47,710 nt of DNA from a virus. The stretch's first letter is position 1. Every line of letters starts with the position of its first letter. The position numbers and the translations under genes are program-made. Positions 1 through 9,000 of the stretch are shown here, piece after piece. The notes under the pieces are model-generated. The model made no database searches. It saw only the letters and a list, made by a program, of their open reading frames with translations, and was not told the DNA's origin. The stretch spans positions 1 to 47,710 of the IMG/VR virus record IMGVR_UViG_3300024048_000001. One strand, given 5' to 3'.

Positions 1-127
1 GAACCTGTAAGAACGTTTAAATGTACGGAGGTTGAGTAATGCTAACTTGCAAAAACTGTTGTCTTATGCAGAACTGTAAAATGGCTGGTCAGGTATGCGG
101 GGACTTTATGCCTGAAGCTGTGCCTGA
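1..127. repeat. Terminal direct repeat (contig overlap), left copy
   Basis: These 127 bases are identical to the last 127 bases of the window (47584-47710). The last 73-aa rightward gene runs into the 83-aa gene at 39-290 through this overlap, so the genome is circular at sequence level or circularly permuted. A length of exactly 127 matches a commonly used maximum k-mer in short-read assembly, so an assembly overlap is likelier than a true phage terminal repeat. Confidence 0.97.
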
Positions 128-290
128 CATTGTGATTGATTGGACAAGGTATATTTATACCAGAAAAGAAGTTGAAGAATACACTGATCTTGCAGGAGAA
201 ATATGGCCTGATTGCTCAGATGCGATGTTGGCTGATTATGTTGAGGGTATAAAGACGATATTAGTGTTGGATGAAAAGGTTATTTCTTGA
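39..290 (+). CDS. Small Cys-rich protein, last gene of the rightward unit
   Basis: An 83-aa protein with a cysteine cluster at its N-terminus (C4, C7, C8, C13, C20, in a CxNCC-x4-C-x6-C pattern followed by F-M-P), suggesting a small metal-binding knuckle; the rest is acidic. The start is fixed by a GGAGG box and by TAATG overlap with the stop of the preceding gene, seen intact at 47401-47622. It is the last rightward gene and overlaps the convergent lipoprotein gene by 11 bp. The family is not recognised; similar Cys-led small proteins occur among phage accessory genes. Confidence 0.8.
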   Translation: MLTCKNCCLMQNCKMAGQVCGDFMPEAVPDIVIDWTRYIYTRKEVEEYTDLAGEIWPDCSDAMLADYVEGIKTILVLDEKVIS

Positions 291-588
291 TATCTATATC
301 ACAACTTTCTTTCAGAGTAGTATTCTCAGTAATAGGTTTTCCGCCAGTATTGAATCCAATTTCACATCTGTAAGTTCCCTTGTCTGGAATAGTTAAAGCA
401 CCAACACATTTCTGATCGGTAATGATTCCTTCGCCTGTCTTATAGGAAGTCTTGTCAGTACAGGTCATAGTGTACGCTTTGCCTGTATCTTCATCAACAA
501 TGTTAATGTTGAATACGTTGCTTGAATCGAACTGGAATGTTCCGCAACTTACAATAAAAATCGTCAGTAAAAATAAAATCTTCTTCAT
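280..588 (-). CDS. Predicted lipoprotein (possible outer-membrane lysis lipoprotein)
   Basis: A 102-aa protein with a lysine-containing N-region, a hydrophobic stretch and a lipobox ending IVSC-G (C15), so it should be exported and lipidated. The mature part holds four further cysteines and looks beta-rich. It is the last gene of the leftward unit, overlaps the upstream 71-aa gene by 4 bp and overlaps the convergent gene tail to tail. A lipoprotein at the end of a late operon would fit an o-spanin or a superinfection-exclusion lipoprotein. The choice between these is inference, but the signal peptide is clear. Confidence 0.8.
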   Translation of the reverse strand: MKKILFLLTIFIVSCGTFQFDSSNVFNINIVDEDTGKAYTMTCTDKTSYKTGEGIITDQKCVGALTIPDKGTYRCEIGFNTGGKPITENTTLKESCDIDIKK

Positions 589-800
589 TTCTTTTCTCCT
601 CTAAGTTTGTCAAGTTCATCTTGGTAGTCATGTATGACACCATTAAGTCGTGCAATCTCTTTGTAAGCCCACTCAAGTAATTCGAGTGCTTTCACAAATT
701 TAGCTCTGTAGGCATTAACACCGGCATCTATAGCTTTTGCAAGAAAAGTTACACCTGCTCCTACAAAGTTTACAATAGTGGTTGAATCTACCTTACTCAC
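585..800 (-). CDS. Small helical/coiled-coil protein, possible lysis-cassette component
   Basis: A 71-aa protein read from a GTG start that overlaps the stop of the upstream 50-aa gene (GTGA). Residues 10-30 are rich in G, A and V (amphipathic to weakly hydrophobic), and residues 36-68 form a charged helical segment with leucines at heptad-like spacing. It lies directly before the lipoprotein gene with a 4-bp overlap, which resembles the nested arrangement of some spanin pairs, but no clear transmembrane anchor is seen. Function unknown. Confidence 0.7.
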   Translation of the reverse strand: MSKVDSTTIVNFVGAGVTFLAKAIDAGVNAYRAKFVKALELLEWAYKEIARLNGVIHDYQDELDKLRGEKK

Positions 801-949
801 TTTTTACTCCACTTCTTGAACAGCTTAACCGCATCATCATCCCAAGTGAACTCAGTCTCTTTAGCGAGTTTCTCTGCTATGTGGATGAAGAGTTCCTGTA
901 CTCCTTTGATTGACATAAAGGCAATAACAATTTTAATAATTGTTTTCAT
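797..949 (-). CDS. 50-aa protein with hydrophobic N-terminus
   Basis: Starts at an ATG preceded by GGAGG at good spacing. The N-terminus (MKTIIKIVIAFMSIKG) is a short hydrophobic helix after a positive charge; the rest is charged, with an acidic D-D-D cluster and a basic K-rich end. The stop overlaps the GTG of the next gene. Position and shape would fit a small lysis-related membrane protein, but there is no family match I recognise. Confidence 0.7.
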   Translation of the reverse strand: MKTIIKIVIAFMSIKGVQELFIHIAEKLAKETEFTWDDDAVKLFKKWSKK

Positions 950-967
950 AATATCCTCCGTTTAAAT

Positions 968-1423
968 TTATCTCCCGCTTGCTATTCTATTCTTAGTCGC
1001 TTTCTTTTTCTTTCTAGGTTTAAGTGCAGTTTTGATAGCCTTATTGACACTTGTGTCTTTAGCATGAGCAACTGCTTCCCCGAGAGCTTTACGTGTCTTC
1101 TTAGTCTTCTTCTTAACAGAAGCTTCAGCAAGGACTTTACTCTTCTGCTTCTTAGCAATAGCCATCTGCTTCTCAGTAAGAGCGTTCTTATTGCTGTGTC
1201 TTGTTGAATCACCCAAAGCTCTATTGATGAAGTTCTGTGTACGATTCCATTCTTTGGTTCCTTTTGTAAGAGTTTTCCTGTGTGCAACAGCCTGTTTAAG
1301 TGTAGGTTTTTTAGCAACAGCCCTCTCACCTGACTTTTTCTTTTCCATCTTTTTCTGGACTTTAGGTTTAGGGCTATCAGGCATCTTCTTTTTCTTCTTA
1401 GGCCATTCTTTTTTATCAGCCAT
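968..1423 (-). CDS. Very lysine-rich basic protein (histone H1-like composition)
   Basis: A 151-aa protein dominated by K, A and R, with runs such as PKKKKKMP at the start and PRKKKKATKNR near the end, and almost no acidic residues except in the middle (about residues 50-80). The composition resembles nucleoid-binding histone-H1-like tails. Its place in the leftward virion/lysis unit suggests a DNA-condensing or packaged protein, although RNA or cell-wall polyanion binding is also possible. ATG start overlaps the stop of the preceding 40-aa gene (TAATG). Function is inferred from composition only. Confidence 0.8.
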   Translation of the reverse strand: MADKKEWPKKKKKMPDSPKPKVQKKMEKKKSGERAVAKKPTLKQAVAHRKTLTKGTKEWNRTQNFINRALGDSTRHSNKNALTEKQMAIAKKQKSKVLAEASVKKKTKKTRKALGEAVAHAKDTSVNKAIKTALKPRKKKKATKNRIASGR

Positions 1424-1545
1424 TATTTTCTCCCTCTGGTAGGTTTCTTACAATTACCTTTACCTCTGCCAGTTCTAGGGCCAGCACCATTAGGACCCTT
1501 ACCATCAAGTTTCTTTTTCGGTCTAGTGGATTTCTTTGGTTGCAT
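1423..1545 (-). CDS. 40-aa basic Gly/Pro peptide with GPNGAGPRTGRG motif (DUF5320-like)
   Basis: An AAAGGAG box sits six bases before the ATG, and the stop shares one base with the next start. The peptide has a basic N-terminus (residues 1-12), then K-G-P-N-G-A-G-P-R-T-G-R-G-K-G-N-C, which resembles the GTGP-x-G-x-GP-x-TGRG-x-G-x-C signature of small DUF5320-type proteins, whose function is not settled. It overlaps the upstream 85-aa gene by 23 bp. Both reading frame and RBS support it as real. Confidence 0.72.
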   Translation of the reverse strand: MQPKKSTRPKKKLDGKGPNGAGPRTGRGKGNCKKPTRGRK

Positions 1546-1780
1546 AGCTCATCTCCTTTGGTTGGTTATCTTTCTCATCACAAGTATCTTTTTTGTGATA
1601 TTTTAAATGATCTTCAAATTTGGTGTCTAAATTGTCTAATTGTAATGACACTACTGCTATATCCTCTTTCAGATCGTTCTTCATTTCAGCAAGCAAGCAC
1701 CAGCAACCAGTAACTATTGCAACGAACATACCGAACAGCACTCCAATTTCAGCAATAGAGAATTTAGATTCCTTAGACAT
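1523..1780 (-). CDS. Single-pass membrane protein, holin-like candidate
   Basis: An 85-aa protein: short charged N-terminus, one transmembrane segment at about residues 9-29 (IAEIGVLFGMFVAIVTGCWC), then a helical, probably coiled-coil region and a charged, His/Lys-rich tail. The start at 1780 is preferred over upstream in-frame ATGs because GGAG lies six bases before it and it overlaps the upstream stop by 8 bp. One membrane segment plus a charged cytoplasmic tail in a late operon fits a class III holin or other lysis membrane protein; this is inference. Confidence 0.75.
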   Translation of the reverse strand: MSKESKFSIAEIGVLFGMFVAIVTGCWCLLAEMKNDLKEDIAVVSLQLDNLDTKFEDHLKYHKKDTCDEKDNQPKEMSYATKEIH

Positions 1781-2249
1781 TTTCAGCTCCATATATTTTT
1801 TCAATTACAGCTTCTATCATTCCGTCCTTAGTTAGCTTCTTGGATACACCGTACTCTTTTTCTATTTCAGTCTTATTCATACCTGTCAGTTTAGCCTTCA
1901 AACTCTCTGTGGCTTTCTGTCTGTTCTTCTCTGCGATGATAGCACTTGCTTCCTGTGGAGTTATCATGTCGGATACTTTCGTGTCCTTAATGTTCTTCTC
2001 AGTGAGCTTGTCGCCTTTCTTGTTGTAAAGGTTAGGGAAGTTTCTGGTTACTTTACCTTTTGTACCTTTTACAAGTCCGAGCATTTTCTTCTGAGTAGCA
2101 GGATTCTTAGTCCAGACAACTATCTTTCCTTTCTGATTGACTACATTTCCTTTCTCTTCATCTGAGAGTATGTCAAAGAGTGCGGTCTTTTCCGTCTTGG
2201 TGAGCTTATCTGACTCAACCTCTGTTTCCATTGCGGTTATTCTATTCAT
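1773..2249 (-). CDS. Helical protein with C-terminal HeH/LEM-like domain
   Basis: A 158-aa, lysine-rich, alpha-helical protein. The last ~40 residues (LTGMNKTEIEKEYGV..KLTKDGMIEAVIEKI) look like the short helix-extension-helix module (HeH/SAP/LEM type) found at the ends of many phage structural and head-associated proteins, which binds DNA or proteins. The start has AGGAG seven bases upstream. It follows the fibre genes and precedes the possible lysis genes. No enzymatic motif is visible. Confidence 0.75.
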   Translation of the reverse strand: MNRITAMETEVESDKLTKTEKTALFDILSDEEKGNVVNQKGKIVVWTKNPATQKKMLGLVKGTKGKVTRNFPNLYNKKGDKLTEKNIKDTKVSDMITPQEASAIIAEKNRQKATESLKAKLTGMNKTEIEKEYGVSKKLTKDGMIEAVIEKIYGAENV

Positions 2250-2250
2250 T

Positions 2251-2757
2251 TTATACTCCTAATCCTATGTGTTTAATCCAGATTGTCCATGCTACCGTAT
2301 CTGAAAATACAGCGTTTGAAATAAAATCTATGGAATTATCGGTGCAATAGTATTGAAGTGTCACTGTGTCGCCTGCTGTCAGATTCACAGTTCCATTGTA
2401 AGATAGAACATCTTCGTCGCCTGTTTTGCTTGTCATTTTACAAGCCCGCTGAGAACATTTCGCTTCGGTAGTTCCATTTACAAATAAACGACTTGCGACG
2501 AGAGGTCTTCTGTCCCCACCTGCATTGTTCTGATAATGAACACAGCCACCAAAATTAAATAAACCTGATTCAAGCACATTGATTGTTTTGGCGTCTTCAT
2601 TAAGTGACAGCATATCACCTGAAGTTTCGCTTGCTATAGCCACAAGTCCATCACAATCAGTCCACGCATCCTGTGTAGGTGAATCTTCTATTGTTGTCCT
2701 GTGTGCTTTTATTGTCTGTGCTGGTGTTTGTTTCAATGCTGTTGCTAATACTACCAT
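2251..2757 (-). CDS. Receptor-binding/tail spike-tip protein with beta-sandwich C-terminus
   Basis: A 168-aa beta-rich protein whose C-terminal two thirds alternates hydrophobic and polar residues in a pattern like the TNF/C1q-type jelly-roll of phage fibre tips (a GDTVTLQYY strand and a final WTIWIKH strand are the clearest). It follows the LamG-like fibre gene by 2 bp, in the host-recognition cluster. Probably trimeric and external on the virion. The fold assignment is by pattern only. Confidence 0.68.
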   Translation of the reverse strand: MVVLATALKQTPAQTIKAHRTTIEDSPTQDAWTDCDGLVAIASETSGDMLSLNEDAKTINVLESGLFNFGGCVHYQNNAGGDRRPLVASRLFVNGTTEAKCSQRACKMTSKTGDEDVLSYNGTVNLTAGDTVTLQYYCTDNSIDFISNAVFSDTVAWTIWIKHIGLGV

Positions 2758-2759
2758 CT

Positions 2760-4091
2760 TTAAATCCCCACTAAACGTTTTACATATCTGCCGAACTTAT
2801 CAAGCTGTCTTACGGTCATAGCTTGTAAATAAATTATAAGACTCTGAGATTTTCTAACAGCTAGATCCTGAGGAACAAGCTCCTCTGTTATATCTCCTGT
2901 TATTGGAGTGCCTTTAGCATCATAAGTATATTCATTTTCTGTAGTTGCAACGCCTATTTTATTTGACGCATCATCCCAATATGTACTGAGAAAATATGGT
3001 GTCACTTCCTGTAGTGTAGGTACAGCGGAATTACAATACCAGTCAGTAGGGTTAGCTCCATCATATCCAAGAGTCGCCTGAATAGCTACAAGCCAGTCTG
3101 CAACTACACTTTTATCCATTAGTGAACCAGCGGGAAATCTCAGAGCAGTTTCAGCACCATTATGCCATAGAGGGTTATCATTTTTAAACGCCACTTTTGG
3201 GTGAGATGATTGTAGAGTGAATCCTGCAACAGCATCGACTATCGGCGTGTCATCAACATAAGGAACCCATACATAATCAGCTTCAGTGCCTACCGTGCCG
3301 CCTGTTCTGAACCAGAGGTCAAAGCCGTTCTTGATATTAGAATGAAAAGAGTCCTGACGTGCATAAAGGTCTACTGAACCAACTACTGTTCCGTGATAAT
3401 CATTTCCTGACTTATCCAGTACTGAACCGTTAAAGTCTACGTTAAGATTAGCACCTGTCCCGTAATAAAGATTTTCCATGTTTTCAAAACTTACGGAATT
3501 GAACCAGATCCTAAGATTAGACATATGTGCTATGGAAAACGCATATCCATTATGCGTGGCCAAGATCCCCAGGGGACTTGTCGCCATTGATGTTAGTCCC
3601 TCAACAGTGTATTCGGTTCCCATTGTAATTACATCGGTGGAAATGTTCTTAAACTTACTGGTTATCTTTCCTGTGCTGTTCGAGTACTGAAACATCAACA
3701 GGTACGGTGTTCCAACTGCCATATACCCTACGGGAGAAACTGTTCTGGTTCCCTCAGTTCCAATTCTCAGTTTTATCTGGCCATTATCAATAGTACAGTA
3801 GAATCTTTTTACACTTCCTACAGTATCTGTTGTGCCCAAAATTATTTCATCGGCATTTAAAGAATCAAACCTAACCAGAAAAGCTATCGACCAATCAGAA
3901 CCAGCAACGCCAGAAATGGAAGCATTAGGAAAAGTAATATACCCAGTAGCACCATCACCCTTAGCACAGTAACTTTTAACCAATTCGACATCACCAGACC
4001 AAGGGGTGAGGTACTGTTCTGATATCATGTTCCTGTGAGGTGGTATAAGAGATTTGGTGATACTCTTTGGAACATCCCTTGTTATTTTCAT
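2760..4091 (-). CDS. Tail fibre/adhesin with concanavalin A/LamG-like domain
   Basis: A 443-aa protein. Residues about 45-235 show the LamG/concanavalin-like glucanase pattern (KGDGATGYITF, WSIAFLVRF, a Y-L-L-M strand, then NLRIW and LDKSGNDYHGT near the end), which binds glycans in many phage and bacterial adhesins. The C-terminal half is a separate, uncharacterised region. Its start overlaps the stop of the preceding fibre gene. It probably recognises a surface polysaccharide. No catalytic residues can be identified, so depolymerase activity is unproven. Confidence 0.75.
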   Translation of the reverse strand: MKITRDVPKSITKSLIPPHRNMISEQYLTPWSGDVELVKSYCAKGDGATGYITFPNASISGVAGSDWSIAFLVRFDSLNADEIILGTTDTVGSVKRFYCTIDNGQIKLRIGTEGTRTVSPVGYMAVGTPYLLMFQYSNSTGKITSKFKNISTDVITMGTEYTVEGLTSMATSPLGILATHNGYAFSIAHMSNLRIWFNSVSFENMENLYYGTGANLNVDFNGSVLDKSGNDYHGTVVGSVDLYARQDSFHSNIKNGFDLWFRTGGTVGTEADYVWVPYVDDTPIVDAVAGFTLQSSHPKVAFKNDNPLWHNGAETALRFPAGSLMDKSVVADWLVAIQATLGYDGANPTDWYCNSAVPTLQEVTPYFLSTYWDDASNKIGVATTENEYTYDAKGTPITGDITEELVPQDLAVRKSQSLIIYLQAMTVRQLDKFGRYVKRLVGI

Positions 4092-4846
4092 TATACAAAC
4101 TCAGTAATTCTAAGGGTTGAGGTTTCAGCAGCAGCACAAATAACTCTGATAGTACCTGTAAGTGGCCCGATACGTTCACCCGGATAGAGTGGAGTATCAT
4201 TAACATCAGCCGCACCACCGTTATCTCTGTAGAATATTGTGTGAACACCATCATTAAGTATCTCAGCTTTAGTAAGGGTAACAGCCGATGAAGCAGCCGT
4301 AACAGCCGCAGCCGCAGGTACACTTGATATTTCGTAAGCACCTTCAAGTACAGGAAGGTTGCCATCAACAAGGGTAACGCCTTCTATGTTTACTTCGCCA
4401 CTGCCGCCTTTTGTTTTCTTCGCCATCTGTACTTCTACTGTACCACCGGCAACAACTGTAACGGTTCCGGTAACATCGTAAGAATCGTAACTCTCAATCT
4501 CTGCATCTACAGTCTCAACATCTACTTTACCGCATTCTGCCGCAGTAACCGCAGGAGTTGTAACGGTAATTGATTCACCGATAACAGGTACACCGTCAAG
4601 GTACTTGTAGAAATTAATGGTGAATGTCTGACCACCGGCAAGATTCTGTGTCTTTGGAAAGAACCACATCTCCATTACTGAACAGGCATTGACTTTACGT
4701 TTAGTCTGAACAAGAAGCCCACTTGTAGAAGCCACAAGAATACTATCTATTTCAGAAGTTATCTTTGAAGCTATTACATCAACTCCACCCATACCGTCTT
4801 TTCTGCTTTCGTCTTTTGATCTCAGCTCTTGTAAATTCGTTCTCAT
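4091..4846 (-). CDS. Beta-rich fibre-associated structural protein
   Basis: A 251-aa protein with an alpha-helical N-terminus (charged, about residues 1-25) and beta-strand-rich body full of V, T and G, typical of virion fibre or baseplate-like parts. It lies between two fibre genes and shares one base with the next start. RBS ATGGAG precedes the ATG. Not matched to a named family; a role in the receptor-binding complex follows from its neighbours. Confidence 0.7.
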   Translation of the reverse strand: MRTNLQELRSKDESRKDGMGGVDVIASKITSEIDSILVASTSGLLVQTKRKVNACSVMEMWFFPKTQNLAGGQTFTINFYKYLDGVPVIGESITVTTPAVTAAECGKVDVETVDAEIESYDSYDVTGTVTVVAGGTVEVQMAKKTKGGSGEVNIEGVTLVDGNLPVLEGAYEISSVPAAAAVTAASSAVTLTKAEILNDGVHTIFYRDNGGAADVNDTPLYPGERIGPLTGTIRVICAAAETSTLRITEFV

Positions 4847-4889
4847 GGTATCAACTCCATCTAAGGTTCAATTAATATTACTGTAAATA

Positions 4890-6089
4890 CTATACCGGGT
4901 CAAGTACCCCACCTGATATTACACTTGCTATTGGTAATTCAAGTGTCTTCTTTTCGTATCTTATTCTTGCTGCTGTAATGATCGCTGTATTAACAGGTGT
5001 GCCGGTAAAACCTGTGCCATCTTCGCTAAGACACGCAAGGAATATAGCCATTGCCGTTGGTTTAGTATTAGTAGTAGGGCCTGTTATCTCAAATGTGTAC
5101 CATTGGTAAATATCAACGGCATCTGTATTCCAGCTAACAACCTTTTCAACAGGTGTCAAAGCATCTCTTACTGCATCGCCAGCTTTAACAGAATACGGGA
5201 AAGCCTTGATCTGTGTTTCCCAGTCAGCAGTAGAAGAGTCTGTCAATTTAAGCTGAACATCAAGATAAATAGCATCATCACTGATGTAATTTTCATTGAG
5301 TGTGAACTGTATAACAGCTGCAACAAAAGTATCTAAGTCCGGGCTTGCATCATTCTCTACTGAGCCTATCTTTAAATCACCAAATGCCACCCTGTCAAAT
5401 CCTGTAGCACCAGCTATAGTAGCATCAGACCTGAAATCAGGGACTAAAGTTATTAGGTCAGCAGTAGCCGGATAACTGTCTGTGAAGTTAGTGGTAGATC
5501 TAGAAATGAACGAAATATTATTAACGCTTATGTCTTCCTTCTCATACATGATAGGATCGCCACTTATAAGATCTACTGAGTCTGTAATCGTAAGAGATTG
5601 CAGAAGAGTCTTGAGAGCTGAAGATGAAGGAAGCTTAGTCGCAAGTCCAGTAAACGCTGTTTCGCTATCCACGTTGAGCGTGATCGTTCCTGTAGCAGAA
5701 GAAATAGTAAGGAATGTTCCACCTGCAAGCTTATCTTCGAGATACCCATGTGTGTCTGCAACGTCTGTCTTTACTTTACCATCATCTACGATAGTAATGT
5801 TTTCATTTGCTCCAGGGTTATTCTTGGTAATCGTCAGACCTGCACCTGCAAGAACTTTATCGAAAACATACCCAAAGGTACTGTCAGCATTGGAGATTTT
5901 TACCGTACCAGTTTCAAGGTCGCCCAGAAGAGCACTTGCATCTATCTCTATTCTTACGTTCTTGCCTGTATCGTCAGAACTATCAAGCTCGACAAGGGTA
6001 ATGTAAGTTGAACCCTTCAGTTTTTCAAGTAAGTATCCGCTGACTGCATCAGCTTCTTTCGTTTTAATCCGGTGTATTTTCTCAGTCAT
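4890..6089 (-). CDS. Tail fibre protein with three GYL-x-DKL repeats
   Basis: A 399-aa protein. The N-terminal third carries three related units: GYLLEKLKGSTYITL at residue 18, GYVFDKVLAGAGLTI at 73 and GYLEDKLAGGTFLTI at 115. Such repeats form the shaft segments of many phage fibres. The C-terminal two thirds (from about residue 160) is a different, probably globular, beta-rich region. It overlaps the end of the 1030-aa ejection-type gene by 4 bp and is the first of the fibre genes, so it may be the part that joins the fibre to the tail. Confidence 0.78.
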   Translation of the reverse strand: MTEKIHRIKTKEADAVSGYLLEKLKGSTYITLVELDSSDDTGKNVRIEIDASALLGDLETGTVKISNADSTFGYVFDKVLAGAGLTITKNNPGANENITIVDDGKVKTDVADTHGYLEDKLAGGTFLTISSATGTITLNVDSETAFTGLATKLPSSSALKTLLQSLTITDSVDLISGDPIMYEKEDISVNNISFISRSTTNFTDSYPATADLITLVPDFRSDATIAGATGFDRVAFGDLKIGSVENDASPDLDTFVAAVIQFTLNENYISDDAIYLDVQLKLTDSSTADWETQIKAFPYSVKAGDAVRDALTPVEKVVSWNTDAVDIYQWYTFEITGPTTNTKPTAMAIFLACLSEDGTGFTGTPVNTAIITAARIRYEKKTLELPIASVISGGVLDPV

Positions 6090-9000
6090 TTTGCTAACCT
6101 CTTTATTGTTTCGTTAAGATCTTCATCCATAAGCCCAACTTCTTTAAATGTCTGTGTAACTCCAAGCATTTTCCTAAAAATCATTTCACCTTTAGCATAT
6201 CTGGTCGCTCCGCTAAGCATAAAACTTGCACTGCCCTTACCACTATCGTTACCCATCATTGCCCCGACTTCATCAATTGCCTTCAGGATAGGGTACGAAA
6301 TTATTCCAATTGCAGGAGAAAGTATTCCTGCCGGTGAAGCGGTTGTCTTTTCAACAAAAGCTGCATAGGAAAGTCCGGGAGCTCTTGCTTGCAAATAAGC
6401 TGGCATTTCAGAAGCCCACGAAGCCGCATAACCTGTCATTCCCTTTTTATTCATATAAGGTTTAAGACCTTTCTGGTATTCACTATCACTACCCATTGCG
6501 TGACTTGCTGCTGCGAATGTTACAAGTCCACCCACAATAAGTTTTTGTAGTGGTTCTTTATCTCCTCCTTTCCAAGCTATCAATGCTCCCTTAGACATTT
6601 CATGAAAATACATCGGCCATGAAGTAAAGGTCATTGCTACACCAAGGATAGGATCTTTTTGTTTCATGTATCCTTTGAGTAATGACTGTCCACTGGAAGA
6701 GTAATTGAATATATTCTGATTCATTGATCTGGTTGCATATCTGTAAAGGAACTCTTTAGAAGAACGCAGAATATCATTCTGATCTAATGCTCCCATAATA
6801 TGGTCAAAATCATTTCCACCATTAAATGTTTTCATGTGAAGTTCTTTTAGAAGAGCACCGTAAGCATCGCTATGATTCATTCCACCTTTTAAGTTCTTTG
6901 AATATTTCTTTAATACTGACTCACCGTGCCAATAAGCTGAAGTTATTGCAGCCCTTCTTGAAATCTGATCTGAACAGGCAAAAGGAAATGTAAGTATTTC
7001 ACCAAGGACATTAAACGCCTTTGCGATTTTACCAATAGCACCATCACCGGTAGCTTTCATAATTGATTTATAATCTTCATCAACCATAGTCGAAAGACCC
7101 GGATTATTCTTCTGATATTTATAGAGAACTTCTGCAAGGCCTGCATTCTTTCCAGTTATCATAGCTCTATCAAGTTGACCGCTTGCCATAAGATCAAAAG
7201 CTTCTCTAATTCTTGTTGGATGAAGAACAACCTGTCTACCAAAATCAGTAAGAGCTTTTGCTGTAGCTGTTATTGTTCTGACATATCCATGCCTGTAGGA
7301 AGCTGTAAACACTGCCTGAATAGAATTAGACGGTATCATCTTGTTTCCAGTAAGTGCTACCGGAATCGCCGCCCTTGAATAGCCAAGTAGCAGCTTAGAG
7401 AGCCAGTTGCTTTCTTGTGCATTTGCAGGATTGAAGTTTATGTTCCACTGGTTTTCGAGTGCTCTTACATATAGTTGTTCTCCGGACATTGATCTTTCGT
7501 TTACTTTCCCAAGAGGCATAGCGGAAAGAAACTTTGACTGCTGGAGTATTCTTGTTCCTTCACGTTTTATAGAGAGATCCATTAACCCCCTCATGTACTT
7601 ATCAAGCTCTTCATGTGCCGGAAGTCTGTTAGCATCAATGGTAAGTTCCTGAGAGTTAGTTCTGGTGTGCTCCATAAACTTTAACTGAGTACCGTAATCC
7701 TTTCTTCCAACAGCATCTCTATAAGCCTTGCTGTCTTCTGGTTTACTTTTAAGATAACCTTCAAGCCATTCTTCTGTACCGACTCTTGGTGTATAGTTTG
7801 GGCCGGTATCACCTATTCCATTAATGACCACATCTTCGCCAGCAGCATTCTTAACTGTTCTCATGCCGAAGTTTTCCTGTGCTCGATTAATTCCTACTCC
7901 ATCAAAATCACGGATACTCTTAGGAAGACCGAAAGCGGCTTCATCATAATGTTGCTGGTCAACCTCTGCATAGAATCTTAGTGTTTCACGAAGCATAGAA
8001 GCTTTCTTATTTGCATACTTAAGATCATCATACCCAAGCTTGATACCGTGTGTCTTAAAAACAGCTTCTACTGTTTCAGGGTTGACTTTAATAGGATCTC
8101 TCATAGCACTGTCACTAAACAACACGGCCTTACTATAAACCCTGCCGTCCATATAAGCTCTTATGGCTGCTTCCTTTTCAACACCCATCCTTTCATCTAT
8201 AAGTTTAAAATCATGGTTAAGCTGAGTTAACTTGGATTTCATAACCGGAGCGTTTCTATCGAGATCACCAAAACGCTTAAATGATTTTGCTAAAAGAACA
8301 TGTCCTTTATCGTTGGCGTATCTTATTGCATCTCCAAGTTTATATCCGACACTGGTAAACAGCCCTTCTATCTTTCCAAGCCCTGTGATGTCAATTTTAA
8401 CGCCAGCCTGATCCATTGCCTCGGCTATTGTGTTTTGTGCACTGGTAGCCATCTCAGCGAACTTAGTGCCCTTTTGTTTCCAATTAAGTGTAGGGTCGTT
8501 GAATATCTTTTCAATTTCTACTTCTCCAAGCTTTCTTTCATAACAAAGGTCTCTTGAACCTACGGCAAAATCCTTATATGCTTTATCTTCAGCAGCAGCC
8601 GTTATCTTGCTTTTTATACCTGCGAAATTATGTTGTCTAAGTTCGGCTTCCATCATGTCAGGATCAAGTCCAAATATTGAAGCTTTCTGTTTGAATCGAG
8701 TAACTGCTTCTTCGGGGAAAGAAATATCTGTCATTTTACTTTCCCTAATTTTGCTGTCAGTAGTGGCGATCATTTCTTCCAGCAGAGATTTTTCTTTTAG
8801 TGTCTGCTCGTCAGTTCCAGTAAGAAAGCTTAACTGCTTTTTAAGACCTGCTCTTTTTGCATAGTTAGTATCTTTAGGAAGATTCTCCTTTATCTTTATG
8901 CCTTCCAATTCGCTTGCAACCTGCTGAACACCTTTAGCCTTTTGACCATATTTAGTTGCAAGACCAAACTCAGGATTATTAAGGGCGTGTTCTTTTATAA

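Noticed and set aside
982-1329. Second frame in the lysine-rich gene giving an L/R-rich protein, and 1191-1442 plus-strand hydrophobic frame
   Set aside because: Both are produced by A/G-rich lysine codons read in other frames; no start signals.
8360-8400. TTGACA on the minus strand inside the 1030-aa gene, and similar TTGACA matches near 5390, 11210, 17210 and 37808
   Set aside because: No acceptable -10 box at 16-18 bp.
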